Shown in pieces: positions 59,199-64,000 of a stretch of 64,000 nucleotides of DNA; the first letter of the stretch is position 1, and each line of letters begins with the position of its first letter. The DNA comes from Dryomyza anilis (taxonomy: Eukaryota; Arthropoda; Insecta; Diptera; Dryomyzidae), in contig OX638133.1 of assembly GCA_951804985.1 (NCBI GenBank), positions 54,837,122 through 54,901,121 on the forward strand, read 5' to 3'. The position numbers and the translations under genes were made by a program. A model generated the notes under the pieces. The model saw only the letters and a list, made by a program, of their open reading frames with translations, made no database searches and was not told the origin of the DNA.

Positions 59199-59614
59199 CA
59201 TTACAAAAAAGGAAAAGTTGACTTCCTGAAACTAGGAACTAGTTCAAACAAACTTGCAGCAAAACGCTTAGTATTATTTAAATATGACATATATGGGTGC
59301 TAATTTGTTAACCGTACCCGCTTCAAAAATGGCAAATTTGACCGCGTCGACTTGTATTTAATTAATTATAACTTCTATAACTGCTTTAGAAAGTATTTTT
59401 TATGAACTTTACAATTAAAATATTTATTTTGGTAAAAATATTTTTTTTTAAACAATATTATTTTAATTTTAAAAACCATTTTGTGGTTTTTGAAAAATAA
59501 CCAAATAGCCAATACAAAAATATTTTGCCTTTTTTTCAAAAAAGAAAAAAATTATGTACAAACGAAAATGGGAAGTATTCAATGAACTACAAACATTTAA
59601 GTCGCGAAACCAAA

Positions 59615-59893
59615 GTTGCCAGTTAGTGTGGATAAATACCTTTTATGGTATTTTTTAATTAATTAAAATTCATGTGTTATGTACAATAAATACATTCAAT
59701 TCAATCATGTAATATGTCTAAAAGTAAAGTAATTAATTTACACACCCAAATAATATCTAAATAAACGTAAGCGAATATTCGTAACAATCCTATTCACTCC
59801 CTCAAACGCATCAATAGTTTGTATAAAAACGAGCATGCTATTTTATGGCAACACTTTATAACAACCCAGTGAAAACTCAGATCAGCCCTGGCA
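59615..59893. mobile_element. Short relative of the array MITE
   Basis: It begins GTTGCCAGTTAGTGTGG and shares ATAATATCTAAATAAAC, TATTCGTAACAATC and TATAAAAACGA blocks with the hAT-type MITE of the array. It ends near CCCTGGCAA, giving an inverted TTGCCAG/CTGGCAA pair. Duplicated at 63,280-63,558. Confidence 0.5.
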
Positions 59894-59949
59894 ATTTCCG
59901 TAAATTCTGTCAGTTAAGCCATTTTCTTTTTAATTTTATTCGTAGGGAG

Positions 59950-60190
59950 AATATTTCATTGTAATGGCTGCCATTTTGTTTGTTTTTGTTTGAACATTGA
60001 CATAAAACGAAAAATTTTCAGTGACTTAAAAATTTTAGTGGAAGGCGGTAAGATGAATTTTTTTATTATAAATTTTCAATTAATTATTAATTATTTCGTT
60101 ATAATTTTCAGATATTAAAGGCAGCAGACGATGAACAAACATTTAAAAATCAAATAATGCCGCATATAAACGCTGCAAAAGCCGCTGCTT
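59950..60190 (+). other. Gene-head-like segment with a 64-bp intron
   Basis: An exon-like stretch ends GTGGAAGGCG, followed by donor GTAAGA (60,048), a pyrimidine-rich AT tract and acceptor TTTTCAG (60,111), then ATATTAAAGGCAGCAGACGA. The 64-bp intron is the usual size in flies. After splicing one frame reads WKAILKAADDEQTFKNQIM and continues MPHINAAKAAA to TGA at 60,190, where LINE-type DNA begins. A GCCATTTT element and TCAGT lie upstream (59,972; 60,018). The promoter role and reading frame are inferred; the gene is not recognised. Confidence 0.4.
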
Positions 60191-60307
60191 GACGTCGAGA
60201 GACGAGTCGCATTTATTTGTTAGCGCATGCATGCACTATGGGGGCGAGTATCACAAGGCAACGTGTCTGAGCACTTCAACATGGCGAAGCCAGAGCAATC
60301 CTTGTCG

Positions 60308-60449
60308 GTGTCGTCTCAAGTCAACTCACTGGTCACCATTTGACAAATTGTCAAATGGCGACGCTTCCACTTCGGTGGAACTCCTCCGCGCGGAAGCCCC
60401 TGGAAACGACACTCTACACCACCCTGTGTAGAAGTCGGCTAAAGTGAGT
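60308..60449 (+). ncRNA. Possible HDV-like ribozyme in the LINE leader, copy 1
   Basis: P1 GTGTCGT (60,308-60,314) pairs with ACGACAC (60,406-60,412). P2 ACTCACT (60,324-60,330) pairs with AGTGAGT (60,443-60,449). P3 TTCCA (60,365-60,369) pairs with TGGAA (60,401-60,405), abutting P1'. P4 CTACAC/GTGTAG is at 60,414-60,431. GGCTAA at 60,437-60,442 sits immediately before P2', as the catalytic C of HDV-like J4/2 (pattern CNRA) would. An extra 11-bp hairpin (60,336-60,358) lies between P2 and P3. The GG expected after P1' for P1.1 is absent. Same in copies 2 and 3, where P4 gains a pair. Confidence 0.4.
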
Positions 60450-60890
60450 GGCGAACATCTCCCTCAGAGAGAGGGTTCGTGCGTTAGGTTTGGGTCCCAC
60501 CACCGAAAAAAGCTATGCGCCCAATGAAAACACAAAAAAAGCCTCGAATAACGACCGATTACCACGATGACAACCCACGCAAACGTTTTAAGGACCATGA
60601 ATTACGGATATGCATCTGGAATGTACGGGCCCTTTATAAGGAAGGTGCCTCTATCCAGCTGTAAGATATCCTCAGAATAACTCTTGCCAACAGGTGCTAC
60701 TTTGGGCTCAGTAGGCAATTGGAAAGCCCTCTCTCGCCGGACAAAAATAAAGCTCTACAAGTAACTGCTGCTTGACGTCGAGAGACGAGTCGCATTTATT
60801 TGTTAGCGCATGCATGCACTATGGGGGCGAGTATCACAAGGCAACGTGTCTGAGCACTTCAACATGGCGAAGCCAGAGCAATCCTTGTCG

Positions 60891-61032
60891 GTGTCGTCTC
60901 AAGTCAACTCACTGGTCACCATTTGACAAATTGTCAAATGGCGACGCTTCCACTTCGGTGAAACTCCTCCGCGCGGAAGCCCCTGGAAACGACACTCTAC
61001 ACCACCCGGTGTAGAAGTCGGCTAAAGTGAGT
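60891..61032 (+). ncRNA. Possible HDV-like ribozyme, copy 2
   Basis: Same helices as copy 1, shifted by 583. P4 is CTACACC/GGTGTAG (7 bp; the T-to-G difference completes the pair). Confidence 0.4.
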
Positions 61033-61473
61033 GGCGAACATCTCCCTCAGAGAGAGGGTTCGTGCGTTAGGTTTGGGTCCCACCACGGAAAAAAGCTATG
61101 CGCCCAATGAAAACACAAAAAAAGCCTCGAATAACGACCGATTAAAACGATGACAACCCACGAAAACGTTTTAAGGACCATGAATTACGGATATGCACCT
61201 GGAATGTACGGGCCCTTTATAAGGAAGGTGCCTCTATCCAGCTGTAAGATATCCTCAGAATAACTCTTGCCAACAGGTGCTACTTTGGGCTCAGTAGGCA
61301 ATTGGAAAGCCCTCTCTCGCCGGACAAAAATAAAGCTCTACAAGTAACTGCTGCTTGACGTCGAGAGACGAGTCGCATTTATTTGTTAGCGCATGCATGC
61401 ACTATGGGGGCGAGTATCACAAGGCAACGTGTCTGAGCACTTCAACATGGCGAAGCCAGAGCAATCCTTGTCG

Positions 61474-61615
61474 GTGTCGTCTCAAGTCAACTCACTGGTC
61501 ACCATTTGACAAATTGTCAAATGGCGACCCTTCCACTTCGGTGAAACTCCTCCGCGCGGAAGCCCCTGGAAACGACACTCTACACCACCCGGTGTAGAAG
61601 TCGGCTAAAGTGAGT
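61474..61615 (+). ncRNA. Possible HDV-like ribozyme, copy 3
   Basis: Same helices, shifted by 1,166 from copy 1. All P1, P2 and GGCTAA bases are unchanged. Confidence 0.4.
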
Positions 61616-61925
61616 GGCGAACATCTCCCTCAGAGAGAGGGTTCGTGCGTTAGGTTTGGGTCCCACCACGGAAAAAAGCTATGCGCCCAATGAAAACACA
61701 AAAAAAGCCTCGAATAACGACCGATTACCACGATGACAACCCACGAAAACGTTTTAAGGACCATGAATTACGGATATGCACCTGGAATGTACGGGCCCTT
61801 TATAAGGAAGGTGCCTCTATCCAGCTGTAAGATATCCTCAGAATAACTCTTGCCAACAGGTGCTACTTTGGGCTCAGTACGCAATTGGAAAGCCCTCTCT
61901 CGCCGGACAAAAATAAAGCTCTACT

Positions 61926-61928
<3 letters not shown>

Positions 61929-61981
<53 letters not shown>
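61929..61981. repeat. (TA)n microsatellite
   Basis: About 26 TA units at the end of the 583-bp array. Confidence 0.95.
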
Positions 61982-61984
<3 letters not shown>

Positions 61985-62727
61985 ATGAAATTACGCGATT
62001 ACTCTTGCTTTTACTTCATGTGATCCGCCGGAGTTCTCTCAACGACTTGAGCAATACCGTTTGATCTCTCTTATAAAGCACTCAAATGGAAAAGTGAACA
62101 AAATATATGCAATATTAATAGCAAATATCTCATACGATAAAAAAAAAATTATTAGGCAAAACTAACTAAAAAAAATAATAACTTAGACAAATTATACATA
62201 AGTATTTAAAGCAATTTTTAGCGCAATAACAATGAAACAATAAAAAAATTGATAAAAGTATAAGCAAAAATCAAATGTTTTAAGAAAATAATAATATAAC
62301 TTACTCTTGTTTAAGTTATATAGTAAATTATTTTTGTTATTTAAGATTGTTATCTATTTTAATAAATTTAATGCACTTTCACATTACTTCTGGGGCTCAA
62401 CTAAAATAAGAAAGAAAATTTAAGAAAATAATAATATAACTTACTCTTGTTTAAGTTATATAGTAAATTATTTTTGTTATTTAAGATTGTTATCTATTTT
62501 AATAAATTTAATGCACTTTCACATTACTTCTGGGGCTCAACTAAAATAACGTCGTAGAGGCTGGACGAGTGGAGATCTAAAACGTATAAGATCTAAAGTT
62601 GAGTTTTGAAGACAAACATCATTTATCTTTACTTTTCTTCTGTGCCGCTCAGATTTAATTCAATTATAATTTGATTGATTCTCTCTGTACTCTATACGAA
62701 TATACGAAAAGCAACTTTTTAACTACA

Positions 62728-62791
<64 letters not shown>

Positions 62792-62863
62792 AAAATTTAT
62801 AATTACCTTTCGGGGTAGAACAGCTTTAAAACAAAAATATAATGTTCGGTATATTTATTGAAC
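61982..62863. other. AT-rich spacer between the 3,665-bp copies
   Basis: No gene is seen. It contains the 140-bp tandem duplication and a second (TA)n run at 62,734-62,788. Confidence 0.5.
62281..62550. repeat. 140-bp tandem duplication
   Basis: TAAGAAAATAATAATATAAC to CTGGGGCTCAACTAAAATAA occurs at 62,281 and again at 62,421 with no visible change over about 130 bases. Confidence 0.95.
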
Positions 62864-64000
62864 CATTACAAAAAAGGAAAAGTTGACTTCCTGAAACTAG
62901 GAACTAGTTTAAACAAACTTGCAGCAAAACGCTTAGTATTATTTAAATATGACATATATGGGTGCTAATTTGTTAACCGTACCCGCTTCAAAAATGGCAA
63001 ATTTGACCGCGTCGACTTGTATTTAATTAATTATAACTTCTATAACTGCTTTAGAAAGTATTTTTCATGAACTTTACAATTAAAATATTTATTTTGGTAA
63101 AAACATTTTTTTTTTAAACAATATTATTTTAATTTTAAAAACCATTTTGTGGTTTTTGAAAAATAACCAAATAGCCAATACAAAAATATTTTGCCTTTTT
63201 TCAAAAAAGAAAAAAATTATGTACAAATGAAAATGGGAAGTATTCAATGAACTACAAACATTTAAGTCGCGAAACCAAAGTTGCCAGTTAGTGTGGATAA
63301 ATACCTTTTATGGTATTTTTTAATTAATTAAAATTCATGTGTTATGTACAATAAATACATTCAATTCAATCATGTAATATGTCTAAAAGTAAAGTAATTA
63401 ATTTACACACCCAAATAATATCTAAATAAACGTAAGCGAATATTCGTAACAATCCTATTCACTCCCTCAAACACATCAATAGTTTGTATAAAAACGAGCA
63501 TGCTATTTTATGGCAACACTTTATAACAACCCAGTGAAAACTCAGATCAGCCCTGGCAATTTCCGTAAATTCTGTCAGTTAAGCCATTTTCTTTTTAATT
63601 TTATTCGTAGGGAGAATATTTCATTGTAATGGCTGCCATTTTGTTTGTTTTTGTTTGAACATTGACATAAAACGAAAAATTTTCAGTGACTTGAAAATTT
63701 TAGTGGAAGGCGGTAAGATGAATTTTTTTATTATAAATTTTCAATTAATTATTAATTATTTCGTTATAATTTTCAGATATTAAAGGCAGCAGACGATGAA
63801 CAAACATTTAAAAATCAAATAATGCCGCATATAAACGCTGCAAAAGCCGCTGCTTGACGTCGAGAGACGAGTCGCATTTATTTGTTAGCGCATGCATGCA
63901 CTATGGGGGCGAGTATCACAAGGCAACGTGTCTGAGCACTTCAACATGGCGAAGCCAGAGCAATCCTTGTCGGTGTCGTCTCAAGTCAACTCACTGGTCA
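62864..64000. repeat. 3,665-bp direct duplication, copy 2 (cut by window end)
   Basis: It matches 59,199-60,335, including the short MITE (63,280-63,558), the 64-bp intron (63,713-63,776) and the start of the LINE-derived array at 63,849. Confidence 0.92.

Larger units (their letters stand above)
59199..61925. repeat. 3,665-bp direct duplication, copy 1
   Basis: Everything from CCATTACAAAAAAGGAAAAG (59,199) onward recurs at 62,864 onward at a constant offset of 3,665 bases (checked at the intron, the start of the 583-bp array and the MITE), with only scattered single changes. The window ends inside copy 2. Confidence 0.92.
60184..61925 (+). repeat. 583-bp tandem array of a deleted LINE 5' end (three copies)
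   Basis: Copies start at 60,184, 60,767 and 61,350 (period exactly 583); the third is cut by (TA)n. Each has about 120 bases of upstream DNA, a leader of about 290 bases, the endonuclease start (DHELRICTWNVRALYKEGASI), then a jump to the RT region ITLANRCYFGLSRQL and a stub ending AAAGCTCTACAAGTAACT. The last part is near-identical to the LINE in the palindrome (57,020-57,115), so both come from the same LINE family. The 80-codon frames at the start of each copy lie in the leader and are probably not genes. Confidence 0.88.

Noticed and set aside
60189..60431. 80-codon ORF repeated at the start of each 583-bp copy
   Set aside because: It has no ATG at the track start, it lies in the LINE leader and ribozyme-like region, and its recurrence is explained by the tandem duplication.

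Overview
This window looks like repeat-rich, probably heterochromatic DNA of a higher fly (Diptera: Brachycera). The evidence is very high A+T, a 64-bp intron with fly-type splice sites, non-LTR and LTR retrotransposon families of insect type, and one split exon that encodes part of heme A synthase (COX15). Almost everything else is mobile DNA or tandem repeat, most of it broken. The species cannot be named from sequence alone.

Layout. 1-5.3 kb is AT-rich DNA with a dispersed repeat (family A), a GC-rich 122-bp repeat and two unassigned small ORFs. 5.4-6.8 kb is a decayed, internally deleted Ty3/gypsy copy (+). 6.9-7.8 kb is an 845-bp hAT-type element with an 8-bp target duplication. 8.1-9.6 kb is an old tandem array split by an insertion. 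10.0-14.1 kb is a pol-less gypsy-like element (-) that has taken three nested insertions: a tRNA-derived SINE, an RT-deleted LINE with a 12-bp target duplication, and a TIR element. 14.8-18.4 kb holds an env-bearing LTR element remnant between two inverted repeat arms. The COX15 exon is at 18,575-18,707 (+).

20.4-43.1 kb is the main structure: a head-to-tail array of about 5.1-kb chimeric units. Each unit has an LTR, a module of non-TE-like DNA with an 18-codon ORF, a pentanucleotide tract (AATTA/AATTC), and the 5' part of a gypsy-type retrotransposon on the minus strand (protease split by a hAT MITE, then gag, then primer binding site). Diagnostic differences give the order A-B-B-A. Unit 2 carries a 4.26-kb CR1/Jockey-like LINE (29,567-33,830, -). 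Unit 4 runs out into about 890 bp of pentanucleotide repeat.

43.1-50.5 kb holds the module without the LTR (an empty site), more family A copies, a 16-bp minisatellite and MITE remnants. 50.6-57.5 kb is a near-perfect palindrome with arms of about 3.3 kb. Each arm joins an RT-bearing LINE fragment to a piece of the array module and a long pentanucleotide tract; a (TA)n loop separates the arms, and a third partial copy follows to 58.1 kb. 59.2-64.0 kb is a 3,665-bp direct duplication. Its unit contains a gene-head-like segment with a 64-bp intron, fused to a 583-bp tandem array derived from the 5' end of a deleted LINE.

How it fits together: elements inserted into each other first, and the composites were then copied in tandem and inverted. 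This is shown by the same hAT MITE with the same target duplication in every unit. The most interesting candidates are the A-B-B-A composite array, the palindrome (a possible hairpin-RNA source or an assembly artefact), and HDV-like double-pseudoknot folds at the 5' ends of two LINE families.
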